Assembly: GCA_012026855.1 (NCBI GenBank)
Contig: VEOV01000303.1
Location: 1 to 7,603 of the forward strand
DNA: 7,603 nt
Direction: 5' to 3'
Source: Geobacter sp.
Lineage (GTDB): Bacteria > Desulfobacterota > Desulfuromonadia > Geobacterales > DSM-12255
In this document: one piece after another, positions 1 to 6,372 of the stretch
Layout: each line of letters opens with the position of its first letter
Numbering within the stretch: position 1 is the first letter of the stretch
Translations under genes and position numbers: made by a program
Notes under the pieces: model-generated
The model's database searches: none
Seen by the model: the letters and a program-made list of their open reading frames with translations, nothing else
What the model was told of the DNA's origin: nothing

Positions 1-1140
1 ATGACGCGGGGCGCCTTCATGAAGCGGGGGGTGGCCGAGATGCTGATCGACCTGCTCGCCATTGTTCTGCTTGGTGCCGCGGCGGCAGTGATCACCTTGT
101 ACCTGCGCTACGCAGTGTCATTGCCGTCGATAGCCGCCCTGTTTTTCGGCTATTTCGGTGTAGCCTACCTGTTTTTCCTGAAAGGGATGTGGATCAGTGT
201 GGTTTATCCGGAGCTGTCGCTGACTCTTTCCTTCTTCACCACGGTTTACCTCCGTTTCGCCCTGCTGGACCGCAAGGCCCGGGAGGTCAAGGATATGTTC
301 TCCAGCTATGTCTCCAAGCATGTGGTCGACCGGCTGATTCAGGACCCCAGCCAGGCTAGAGTGGGGGGGGACGGCCGCGTGCTCAGCATCCTTTTCTCCG
401 ACGTGGAGAACTACACCGGTTTCAGCGAGAAGCTGGCGCCGCAGGAGGTCGTGCGCATCCTCAACGAGTACCTGGCCGAGATGACTGACCTGGTCATGGC
501 TCATGAAGGCACCCTGGATAAATTCATCGGTGACGGCATCATGGATTACTGGGGGGCGCCGCTGCCGCACGAGACCCATGCCGAGCTGGCGGTGGACTGC
601 GCCCTGAGGATGCGGGCCAAGATGGAAGAGCTGCGCAGCCGCTGGCAGGATGCCGGGCAGGCTCCGCTGGCGCTGCGGATCGGTATCAATACCGGCGAGG
701 TGATCGTCGGCAACATTGGTGTTGCCGGCAAAAAGATGGAGTACACTGCCATTGGCGACAATGTCAACCTGGCCTCGCGGCTGGAGAGTATCAACAAACT
801 TTACGGTACCAGGCTGCTGATCAGCGACGCTACTCGCGATCTTCTGCCGCCGGGCAAATACCATATGCGTCGCATCGATGCGGCACGGCTCAAGGGGAAG
901 GACCGGGCAACCGAACTTTTCGAAGTCTCCCTGCAGCCCAACCCGGCTTTTGCCCCGTATGAAGAGGCCCTGGAGCATTTTCGCAAAGGGCGCTTTGCCG
1001 AGGCGGAAGCGATTTTTGCCAACCTGATTGCACTGTACAACGATCCGCCATCGAAGCTCTTCCAGCAGCGCTGCGCTGACTTTATCGCCAACCCGCCCAC
1101 TGATGGCTGGGACGGGGTGCATACGGCGCTGAGAAAGTAG
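1..1140 (+). CDS. CHASE2-type class III adenylate cyclase, C-terminal part (5' end outside window)
   Basis: Makes cAMP from ATP at the cytoplasmic face of the inner membrane. Three hydrophobic segments (about residues 14-37, 42-60 and 62-88) are followed by a short linker and a class III cyclase domain (about 125-310). Metal-binding aspartates are D134 (in LFSDVENYT) and D178 (in KFIGDG). K174 and T249 occupy the purine-recognition positions, and a Lys/Thr pair suits adenylate rather than guanylate cyclase. N256 and R260 (NVNLASR) are the transition-state residues, so the enzyme looks active. Residues 315-379 resemble the TPR-like tail with the WDGV ending common in this family. Three membrane helices directly before the cyclase are typical of CHASE2 sensors, whose extracytoplasmic domain precedes them. 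The ATG at position 1 is therefore probably internal and the gene continues upstream. The CHASE2 domain itself is inferred, not seen. A G8 tract lies at 363-370. Confidence 0.88.
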   Translation: MTRGAFMKRGVAEMLIDLLAIVLLGAAAAVITLYLRYAVSLPSIAALFFGYFGVAYLFFLKGMWISVVYPELSLTLSFFTTVYLRFALLDRKAREVKDMFSSYVSKHVVDRLIQDPSQARVGGDGRVLSILFSDVENYTGFSEKLAPQEVVRILNEYLAEMTDLVMAHEGTLDKFIGDGIMDYWGAPLPHETHAELAVDCALRMRAKMEELRSRWQDAGQAPLALRIGINTGEVIVGNIGVAGKKMEYTAIGDNVNLASRLESINKLYGTRLLISDATRDLLPPGKYHMRRIDAARLKGKDRATELFEVSLQPNPAFAPYEEALEHFRKGRFAEAEAIFANLIALYNDPPSKLFQQRCADFIANPPTDGWDGVHTALRK

Positions 1141-1210
1141 ACGGGTGACGTCAAACCGGGTGCAGAGGTAGTGCGGCAGTAATTTTTGGCAGTGAATTGT
1201 ATCAGCATGG

Positions 1211-1240
1211 TTGACATGACCGGTCCTAATGAATTATTAA
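1211..1240 (+). promoter_or_regulatory. sigma70-type promoter for the dodecaheme cytochrome
   Basis: A perfect -35 TTGACA (1211-1216) is separated by 18 bases from TATTAA (1235-1240), a 4/6 match to the -10 consensus. Transcription would start near 1247 and give a leader of about 40 bases before the TTG start. The spacer contains the 8-bp palindrome GACCGGTC (1218-1225), which could be an operator. The rest of the 1141-1287 gap shows no convincing terminator for the upstream cyclase gene. Confidence 0.55.
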
Positions 1241-1273
1241 ATGCTTCGCGGCAACTGTAAAATTTTATTGCCC

Positions 1274-1280
1274 GGAGGAG
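1274..1280 (+). promoter_or_regulatory. Shine-Dalgarno sequence selecting a TTG start
   Basis: GGAGGAG lies 7 bases before the TTG at 1288. An in-frame stop (TAA, 1258-1260) lies upstream, with no ATG or GTG between it and this TTG. The next in-frame Met (residue 13) would remove the basic n-region of the signal peptide. TTG is therefore the best start. Confidence 0.8.
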
Positions 1281-1287
1281 AGAAATC

Positions 1288-2151
1288 TTGAAAAAAGCAA
1301 AATTGCAGCTTATCACAATCCTGATGCTGGTTATGGGTGTAATGGCCGGCGCAGCCTTCGCCGCCCAGAACAGTAGTAAAATGAAGGTGCAGATCCCGCC
1401 CGCACCGGAGCTTTACGCTACGGCGCCCCAGCCGCTCACTGCCAACCAGTGCGGCCAGTGCCATCCGAGCCTCTTCGGCAACATCAAGGATAACGGTGCA
1501 AAACACCGCTTTGACTGTCAGAAATGCCACAGCGTGATCCATGCCTACAGCCCGAGAAAAAACAACTATGACGCAGTCATGCCCAAGTGCGGCACCTGCC
1601 ATGATCAGCCCCATGGCGCCAAGATAACCGCTTGCTCCACCTGCCACACCAATCCCCATACGCCGAAAGCGGTGGCCATGAACGCCACCCTGATGAATTC
1701 CTGCAGCCAGTGCCACCCAGGCCCGCAGGAGCAGCTGCTGAAGTTCAAGAGCAAGCACACCAAGCTGGCCTGCAGCAAATGCCACACGGCCCACGGTTTG
1801 AAACCATCCTGCTTCAACTGCCACAAACCGCACCACACCGGCCAGGAAGTGACTACCTGCAACAAGTGTCACTCTGTCCACAGTCCGTTGCAGGTAACCT
1901 ATACCAAGGATTCACCGGCAGTAACCTGCGGCTCCTGTCATACCAAGGTTTTTGCCAAGTGGCAGAAAACGGAAAGCAAACACGCCAAAGTCAACTGTGC
2001 CTTCTGTCACCGCGACAAGCACAAGTTCATTCCGCAGTGTCGTGAGTGTCACCCGACGCCGCACCCCGAGGGGATCATCGGCAAATTCCCTAAATGCCTC
2101 ACCTGCCACCTGGATGTGCATGACCTGCCGGTGAAGCCGAAAAAGAAATAA
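1288..2151 (+). CDS. Periplasmic dodecaheme c-type cytochrome with three tetraheme modules
   Basis: Electron-transfer protein exported by the Sec pathway. The signal peptide covers residues 1-25 (n-region MKKAK, hydrophobic core, AFA cleavage before A26). There is no lipobox cysteine, so the mature protein should be soluble in the periplasm or beyond. Twelve CXXCH motifs begin at C55, 77, 101, 116, 139, 162, 175, 191, 214, 237, 251 and 270. All 24 cysteines belong to them, giving one heme per about 22 mature residues. Thirteen further histidines (73, 85, 109, 124, 157, 169, 182, 183, 198, 232, 245, 259, 278) are enough for bis-His ligation of all 12 hemes. The protein is lysine-rich and ends in KPKKK. 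It has its own promoter and terminator, so it is probably transcribed alone. Geobacter uses such proteins to carry electrons across the periplasm to outer-membrane conduits. The exact orthologue (for example whether it relates to the reported dodecaheme ExtA) cannot be settled here. Confidence 0.93.
   Translation: MKKAKLQLITILMLVMGVMAGAAFAAQNSSKMKVQIPPAPELYATAPQPLTANQCGQCHPSLFGNIKDNGAKHRFDCQKCHSVIHAYSPRKNNYDAVMPKCGTCHDQPHGAKITACSTCHTNPHTPKAVAMNATLMNSCSQCHPGPQEQLLKFKSKHTKLACSKCHTAHGLKPSCFNCHKPHHTGQEVTTCNKCHSVHSPLQVTYTKDSPAVTCGSCHTKVFAKWQKTESKHAKVNCAFCHRDKHKFIPQCRECHPTPHPEGIIGKFPKCLTCHLDVHDLPVKPKKK
1450..2121 (+). repeat. Threefold tetraheme repeat within the cytochrome
   Basis: Modules cover residues 55-124, 139-198 and 214-278. 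In each, the first heme histidine is followed exactly 14 residues later by a lone His in a KH context (H59 to H73, H143 to H157, H218 to H232). The second CXXCH begins 4-5 residues after that. The second, third and fourth hemes of every module each have a His 3-4 residues after the motif (as in CHTAH, CHDQPH, CHPTPH). This is a protein-level repeat; no long exact DNA repeat is seen. Confidence 0.8.
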
Positions 2152-2169
2152 GCAGCATCTGATTCATAG

Positions 2170-2212
2170 CTGAAAAAGACAGGGCCTCCGCCAGCGGGGG
2201 CCCTTTTTTCAG
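2170..2212 (+). terminator. Rho-independent terminator after the cytochrome
   Basis: The 9-bp stem GGGCCTCCG (2182-2190) / CGGGGGCCC (2195-2203), with one G-U pair and a CCAG loop, is followed by six Ts (2204-2209). The flanking CTGAAAAA (2170-2177) is complementary to TTTTTCAG (2205-2212), so the hairpin could work in both directions. It insulates the his cluster from cytochrome transcription. Confidence 0.92.
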
Positions 2213-2233
2213 AGATAAACTCCGGTTTCAGGC

Positions 2234-2262
2234 TTGAGTGGAACCGACAAGCATGATATTAC
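2234..2262 (+). promoter_or_regulatory. Putative extended -10 promoter for the his cluster
   Basis: TTGAGT (2234-2239, 4/6 match) and TATTAC (2257-2262, 4/6 match) are 17 bases apart, and TGA directly before the -10 gives the extended TGN element. The predicted start of about 2268-2270 is only 2-4 bases before the hisC ATG at 2272, which would make the message leaderless. No histidine-rich leader peptide or attenuator is seen between the cytochrome terminator and hisC. Confidence 0.45.
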
Positions 2263-2271
2263 TCAATAGTT

Positions 2272-3324
2272 ATGATAAATCTCAGACCAAACATTGCCTC
2301 TATGGCCGGATATGTCCCCGGTTACCAGCCGCCGGATATAGCTTCCTGGATCAAGCTCAACACCAACGAAAACCCCTATCCACCGTCTCCCAAGGTACGC
2401 GAGGCGATTCTTGCCGAGCTGGGGAACGACGGCGCTTCCCTGAGGACCTATCCGAGCGCTTCCAGTCAGAAACTGCGGGAAATCGCCGGGCAGCTGTACG
2501 GCTTTGATCCTTCCTGGGTCATTATGGCCAACGGCTCGGACGAACTGCTCAACAACCTGATTCGCGCCTTTGTGGGGGAAGGTGAAGAGGTGGGCTATGT
2601 TCATCCTTCCTACTCCTACTATGCGACCCTGGCCGAAGTTCAGGGGGCTAAGGTCCGCACCTTTACCCTGTCCGACGACTTCTGGATTGAAGGCTTCCCG
2701 GAGCAGTACGACGGCAAGCTCTTCTTCCTGACGACCCCTAATGCGCCGCTCGGCTTTGCCTTTTCCCTGGGCTACATCGAACGGCTTGCCCGGCGCTGCA
2801 GCGGCATGCTGGTGGTGGACGAGGCCTATGTGGACTTCAGCGACTTTACGTCCCTGGAGCTGGTGAAAAAATACGACAACGTGGTGGTGACCCGCACCCT
2901 GTCCAAGAGCTATGCCCTGGCCGGGATGCGCCTCGGACTGGCCATTGCCCGGCCGGAGGTGATTGCCGCGCTGGACAAGATCCGCGACCACTACAACATT
3001 GATCGCCTTGCCCAGGCAGCCTGCGGCGCGGCGCTGCTGGATCAGGACTATTTTGCGGAGAGCTGCCGCAGGGTGGTGGCGACCCGCGAGTGGTTCTGCG
3101 ACCAGTTGCGCACTATCGGCTACGCAGTAATTCCGTCCAGCGGCAATTTCGTCTTTGCCTCCCCGCCGGATATGGATGGCAAGCGGGTCTATGACGGCCT
3201 TTACAGCCGCAAGATTCTGGTGCGGCACTTTACTGATCCGCTCCTCTCCTTCGGCTTGCGGATCTCCATCGGCACCGAGGAAGAGATGGCAGCAACAGTG
3301 GCAGCACTCAAGGAAATAGGCTAA
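2272..3324 (+). CDS. hisC: Histidinol-phosphate aminotransferase
   Basis: PLP enzyme (EC 2.6.1.9) that transfers the amino group of glutamate to imidazole acetol phosphate, giving histidinol phosphate in the cytoplasm. The 350-residue length is normal for this fold-type I aminotransferase. K212 in TLSKSYALAGMRLG is the PLP Schiff-base lysine. N157 (TTPNAPLG), D183 and Y186 (VVDEAYVDF) and R220 contact the cofactor. R330 in LRISIGT should bind the substrate carboxyl or phosphate end. The N-terminus (KLNTNENPYPPSP, 28-40) is the family signature. ATG 2272 is the only start after the in-frame stop at 2254-2256, but no Shine-Dalgarno sequence precedes it, unlike the downstream genes. It is the first gene of the his cluster and its stop lies 10 bases before hisB. 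Confidence 0.96.
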   Translation: MINLRPNIASMAGYVPGYQPPDIASWIKLNTNENPYPPSPKVREAILAELGNDGASLRTYPSASSQKLREIAGQLYGFDPSWVIMANGSDELLNNLIRAFVGEGEEVGYVHPSYSYYATLAEVQGAKVRTFTLSDDFWIEGFPEQYDGKLFFLTTPNAPLGFAFSLGYIERLARRCSGMLVVDEAYVDFSDFTSLELVKKYDNVVVTRTLSKSYALAGMRLGLAIARPEVIAALDKIRDHYNIDRLAQAACGAALLDQDYFAESCRRVVATREWFCDQLRTIGYAVIPSSGNFVFASPPDMDGKRVYDGLYSRKILVRHFTDPLLSFGLRISIGTEEEMAATVAALKEIG

Positions 3325-3334
3325 GGGGGTTCAG

Positions 3335-3922
3335 ATGGCCAGGACAGCTTCAATTGAACGCAATACCAAGGAGACGCGCATCAGGCTCTCCATTGATCTG
3401 GACGGTACCGGCAGCAGCAAGATCTGCACCTCAGTGCCATTTCTCGATCACATGCTCGACCTGTTCAGTCGTCACGGCCTGTTCGACCTGGACGTCGAGG
3501 CCCATGGCGACATTGACATCGATTATCACCATACTGTGGAGGATATCGGCATCGTCCTCGGCCTGGCCATCAAGGAGGCCCTGGGGGACAAGAGCGGCAT
3601 CCGCCGCTACGGCCAGGCAACCGTGCCGATGGACGAGACGCTGGCCTCAATTGCCCTTGACCTCTCCGGCAGGCCCTACATGGTGTATAACGTCAGGCTG
3701 CCCAAGGTAAAGCTCGGAGATTTCGATGATGAGCTGGCCCGGGAGTTCTTCCAGGCGCTGGTGAACAACCTGGGGATGAATCTCCATGTCAATGTGATGT
3801 ACGGCGATAATGTTCACCACATACTTGAAGCCTGCTTCAAGGGGGCTGCCAGGGCGCTGGATATGGCGACCCAGCTTGACCCGCGCATTCAAGGGGTCAT
3901 GTCCACCAAAGGGAAGCTGTAA
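3335..3922 (+). CDS. hisB: Imidazoleglycerol-phosphate dehydratase
   Basis: Converts imidazole glycerol phosphate to imidazole acetol phosphate (EC 4.2.1.19), the substrate of HisC. The 195 residues form the monofunctional dehydratase only. There is no fused histidinol-phosphatase domain as in enteric HisB, so that activity must come from another gene. The two Mn-binding signatures are present: HHTVED (65-70) and HHILEA (161-166). So are FLDHML (36-41), RHGLFDLDV (46-54) and VPMDETL (97-103). The Shine-Dalgarno is a run of five Gs (3325-3329) straight after the hisC stop, 5 bases before the ATG. The hisH start lies 3 bases after the hisB stop, so coupled translation is likely. Confidence 0.97.
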   Translation: MARTASIERNTKETRIRLSIDLDGTGSSKICTSVPFLDHMLDLFSRHGLFDLDVEAHGDIDIDYHHTVEDIGIVLGLAIKEALGDKSGIRRYGQATVPMDETLASIALDLSGRPYMVYNVRLPKVKLGDFDDELAREFFQALVNNLGMNLHVNVMYGDNVHHILEACFKGAARALDMATQLDPRIQGVMSTKGKL

Positions 3923-3925
3923 GTA

Positions 3926-4549
3926 ATGATCGCGATTATCGACTACGGCATGGGGAATCTCCGTTCCGTACAGAAAGGCTTTGAAAAGGTCGGTTACGAG
4001 GCGGTGGTGACAGCCGATCCGCAGGTGGTGCTGGAAGCGGAGCGGGTTGTTCTGCCTGGGGTTGGCGCCTTTGGCGACTGCATGCGCAATCTTGAGCAGG
4101 GGGGCTTTGTCGAGCCGATTCTCAAGGTTATCAAGGATGGCCGGCCGTTTCTGGGTATCTGCGTCGGCATGCAGATGCTTTTGACAGACAGTACCGAGTT
4201 CGGCTTGACCAAGGGGCTGGATATCATCCCCGGTCATGTGCTCCGCTTTCCCGACAACATGGTGGTAAACGGCGAGCGGCTCAAGGTGCCACACATGGGG
4301 TGGAACCAGCTTGCCATCAAGACACCGGCGCCGATTTTCAAGGGTATCGACGATGGCGTGAATGTCTATTTTGTCCACTCCTACTACGAGATGCCCGACG
4401 ACAGGGCTGCAGTAGCGGCGACCTCGGAGTATGGACTCACCTTCTGCGCCGCTCTCTGGAAGGACAATGTCGTTGCCACCCAGTTTCACCCGGAGAAGTC
4501 CCAGGAAACCGGCCTGAAGATACTGAAAAATTTTGGAGAGATGAAGTGA
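3926..4549 (+). CDS. hisH: Imidazole glycerol phosphate synthase, glutamine amidotransferase subunit
   Basis: Class I (triad) glutaminase that hydrolyses glutamine and channels ammonia to HisF in the HisHF heterodimer (EC 4.3.2.10). The nucleophile is C79 in LGICVGMQM, and the other triad members are H188 and E190 in TQFHPEKS. The start MIAIIDYGMGNLRSV and the oxyanion-strand segment LPGVGAFGD (43-51) are typical, as is the length of 207. Position 80 is Val where many HisH proteins have Leu, a conservative change. A modest Shine-Dalgarno (GGGAAG, 3911-3916) lies inside the end of hisB. The gene overlaps hisA by the 4 bases GTGA. Confidence 0.97.
   Translation: MIAIIDYGMGNLRSVQKGFEKVGYEAVVTADPQVVLEAERVVLPGVGAFGDCMRNLEQGGFVEPILKVIKDGRPFLGICVGMQMLLTDSTEFGLTKGLDIIPGHVLRFPDNMVVNGERLKVPHMGWNQLAIKTPAPIFKGIDDGVNVYFVHSYYEMPDDRAAVAATSEYGLTFCAALWKDNVVATQFHPEKSQETGLKILKNFGEMK
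4535..4540 (+). promoter_or_regulatory. Shine-Dalgarno fixing the GTG start of hisA
   Basis: GGAGAG lies 5 bases before the GTG at 4546. This start gives the standard HisA N-terminus MIVIPAIDLKDG. The open frame extends upstream to 4300, but that part overlaps hisH and has no HisA similarity. Confidence 0.85.
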
Positions 4550-5286
4550 TCGTCATACCGGCAATTGATCTGAAAGATGGCAACTGTGTCCGCCTGGAGC
4601 AGGGGCTGATGGATAAGGATACTGTTTTTAACGACAACCCCGGCGCCCAGGCAAAAATCTGGGCCGAGCAGGGGGCCGAGCTGCTGCACATTGTCGACCT
4701 CGACGGAGCTTTTGCCGGCGAGCCGAGGAACAGAGCGGCAATAGAGGCGATCGTCAAGGCGATCGATATTCCGACCCAGCTTGGCGGCGGCATCAGGGAT
4801 ATGGCCACCATCGAGGCCTATCTGGCGCTCGGCATCAGCCGGGTCATCATCGGCACGGCTGCCCAGCGTAATCCCGAGCTGGTGAAAGAGGCCTGTGCAA
4901 AATTCCCCGGCAGGATCGTCGTCGGAATTGACGCCAAGAACGGTCTGGTGGCGGTACAGGGGTGGGCTGAAGTCACGGATATCACGGCCGTCGATCTGGC
5001 CAGGAAGTTCGAAGGCTATGGCGTCAGCGCCATCATTTACACCGATATCAGTCGCGACGGCATGATGCAGGGGCCGAACATCGAGGCTACCCGGAAGCTG
5101 GCTGAAGCCATCGCCATCCCGGTGATTGCCTCCGGCGGCGTTTCCAGGCTGGCAGACATCGAAAATCTCATGGCGGTCGAGGCAAGCGGCATCAGCGGGG
5201 TGATTACCGGCAAGGCGATCTACAACGGCGCTCTCAACCTGGCGGAAGCCATTGCCCTGACCAGAAGAGGAGCAAAGGGATGCTGA
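4546..5286 (+). CDS. hisA: ProFAR isomerase (phosphoribosylformimino-5-aminoimidazole carboxamide ribotide isomerase)
   Basis: Amadori-type isomerase (EC 5.3.1.16) that makes PRFAR, the substrate of HisHF. It is a 246-residue (beta/alpha)8 barrel. D8 in AIDLKDG is the expected general base and D129 in GIDAKNG the general acid. The two phosphate-binding halves are LGGGIRD (79-85) and ASGGVS (195-200), and YTDISRDGMMQGPN (165-178) follows the family pattern. The GTG start at 4546 overlaps the hisH stop (GTGA) and the gene end overlaps hisF by 7 bases, so hisH, hisA and hisF are probably translationally coupled. The half-barrel symmetry with HisF is the known ancient duplication. Confidence 0.97.
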   Translation: MIVIPAIDLKDGNCVRLEQGLMDKDTVFNDNPGAQAKIWAEQGAELLHIVDLDGAFAGEPRNRAAIEAIVKAIDIPTQLGGGIRDMATIEAYLALGISRVIIGTAAQRNPELVKEACAKFPGRIVVGIDAKNGLVAVQGWAEVTDITAVDLARKFEGYGVSAIIYTDISRDGMMQGPNIEATRKLAEAIAIPVIASGGVSRLADIENLMAVEASGISGVITGKAIYNGALNLAEAIALTRRGAKGC

Positions 5287-6041
5287 CCAAGCGGATCATC
5301 CCCTGTCTTGATGTTACCGGCGGCCGGGTGGTCAAGGGGGTGCAGTTCCTGGAGCTGCGCGATGCCGGCGATCCGGTGGAGATTGCCGAGCGTTACGATC
5401 TGGAAGGGGCTGACGAACTGACCTTTCTGGATATAACTGCCTCCAGCGATGGCCGCGATACCATGGTGGATGTGGTCAGAAAGACCGCGGAACGGGTCTT
5501 CATGCCACTGACCGTGGGTGGCGGCATCAGGGTGGTGGAGGATATCCGCCGCATGCTCAACGCCGGCGCTGACAAGGTGTCCATCAATACGGCAGCGGTC
5601 TTCAATCCGGATTTTGTCCGCGAGGCGGCCGAGCGCTTCGGTTCCCAGTGTACCGTGGTGGCCATTGATGCCCGCCAGGTGCCGGGTGAGCAGCGCTGGG
5701 AGGTCTACACCCATGGCGGCCGCAAGCCGACCGGCATCGATGCGGTCGAGTGGGCGGTGCGGATGGAGTCCTACGGCGCCGGTGAGATCCTCCTGACCAG
5801 CATGGACCGGGACGGCACCAAGGATGGCTATGATATCCCGCTGACCCGGGCGATCGTGGATGCGGTCTCAGTGCCGGTGATCGCCTCCGGCGGCGTCGGC
5901 ACTCTGGAGCATCTTTACGACGGTTTCACCGCTGCCGGCGCCAGCGCCTGTCTGGCAGCCTCCATTTTCCACTTCCGCCAGCATACGGTCCGTGAAGCGA
6001 AGGAATATCTACGGGATAAAGGGGTTGCGGTAAGATTATGA
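5280..6041 (+). CDS. hisF: Imidazole glycerol phosphate synthase, cyclase subunit
   Basis: Uses ammonia from HisH to convert PRFAR to imidazole glycerol phosphate and AICAR, the latter feeding purine synthesis. The 253-residue (beta/alpha)8 barrel has both catalytic aspartates: D11 in IIPCLDV and D130 in VVAIDAR. The phosphate sites are TVGGGIR (78-84) and ASGGVG (202-207), and SMDRDGTKDGYD (174-185) is the typical loop-6 region. The Shine-Dalgarno GAGGAG (5267-5272) is 7 bases before the ATG and lies within hisA. The ATGA overlap with hisE (6038-6041) implies stop-restart coupling. Confidence 0.98.
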   Translation: MLTKRIIPCLDVTGGRVVKGVQFLELRDAGDPVEIAERYDLEGADELTFLDITASSDGRDTMVDVVRKTAERVFMPLTVGGGIRVVEDIRRMLNAGADKVSINTAAVFNPDFVREAAERFGSQCTVVAIDARQVPGEQRWEVYTHGGRKPTGIDAVEWAVRMESYGAGEILLTSMDRDGTKDGYDIPLTRAIVDAVSVPVIASGGVGTLEHLYDGFTAAGASACLAASIFHFRQHTVREAKEYLRDKGVAVRL

Positions 6042-6367
6042 GCGAGCGCGACATGGTTTTGCAGAAACTCGAACAGGTGATCCTGGAGCGGAAGGCCAAT
6101 CCTTCCGACAGTTCCTACACCGCATCTCTCCTGCAGAAGGGGACAGACAAGATCCTCAAGAAACTGGGGGAAGAGGCGACCGAGCTGGTTATTGCCGGCA
6201 AGGGCGGGGTGCGTGCCGAGATCGTTTACGAGACCGCTGACCTCTTCTATCACACCCTGGTGCTGCTGGCGCACAGCGATATCCCCCTTGACGATGTCCT
6301 TGCCGAGCTGCAAAAACGGTTCGGTATGTCAGGTCTGGAAGAGAAAAAGTCACGCAACGTCTCATAA
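6038..6367 (+). CDS. hisE: Phosphoribosyl-ATP pyrophosphohydrolase
   Basis: Hydrolyses phosphoribosyl-ATP to phosphoribosyl-AMP and pyrophosphate (EC 3.6.1.31), the second step of histidine synthesis. The 109-residue protein belongs to the all-alpha MazG-like NTP-pyrophosphatase group. The Mg-binding pattern EExxE is at 45-49 (EEATE) and ExxD at 65-68 (ETAD), with the usual DKILKKLGEEATEL context before it. It stands alone and is not fused to HisI (phosphoribosyl-AMP cyclohydrolase), which is not in this window. It is the last his gene. No terminator lies between its stop and the rpsU promoter 5 bases later. Confidence 0.96.
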   Translation: MSERDMVLQKLEQVILERKANPSDSSYTASLLQKGTDKILKKLGEEATELVIAGKGGVRAEIVYETADLFYHTLVLLAHSDIPLDDVLAELQKRFGMSGLEEKKSRNVS

Positions 6368-6372
6368 AACTG

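Noticed and set aside
118..1122. 334-codon minus-strand ORF opposite the cyclase
   Set aside because: It lies wholly opposite a well-supported cyclase with all catalytic residues. Its translation has no recognisable motif and reads like an antisense shadow in GC-rich DNA.
1187..1201. Possible sigma54 promoter (TGGCAG then TTGT) before the cytochrome
   Set aside because: The distance between the GG and the downstream element is one base short, and the -12 GC is missing. The sigma70 match at 1211-1240 is better.
1237..1881. 214-codon minus-strand ORF over the cytochrome
   Set aside because: It is antisense to the CXXCH-rich gene. Its apparent composition comes from the complement of Cys and His codons.
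2239..2252. Possible sigma54 promoter (TGG then GC) before hisC
   Set aside because: Only 9 bases separate GG from GC instead of 10, and the remaining consensus bases are absent.
2263..3228. 321-codon minus-strand ORF opposite hisC
   Set aside because: It is the antisense of a confident hisC, with no recognisable protein features and no start signal that I can support.
4300..4545. Upstream extension of the hisA reading frame
   Set aside because: It overlaps hisH and lacks HisA similarity. The GTG at 4546 with GGAGAG gives the standard HisA N-terminus.
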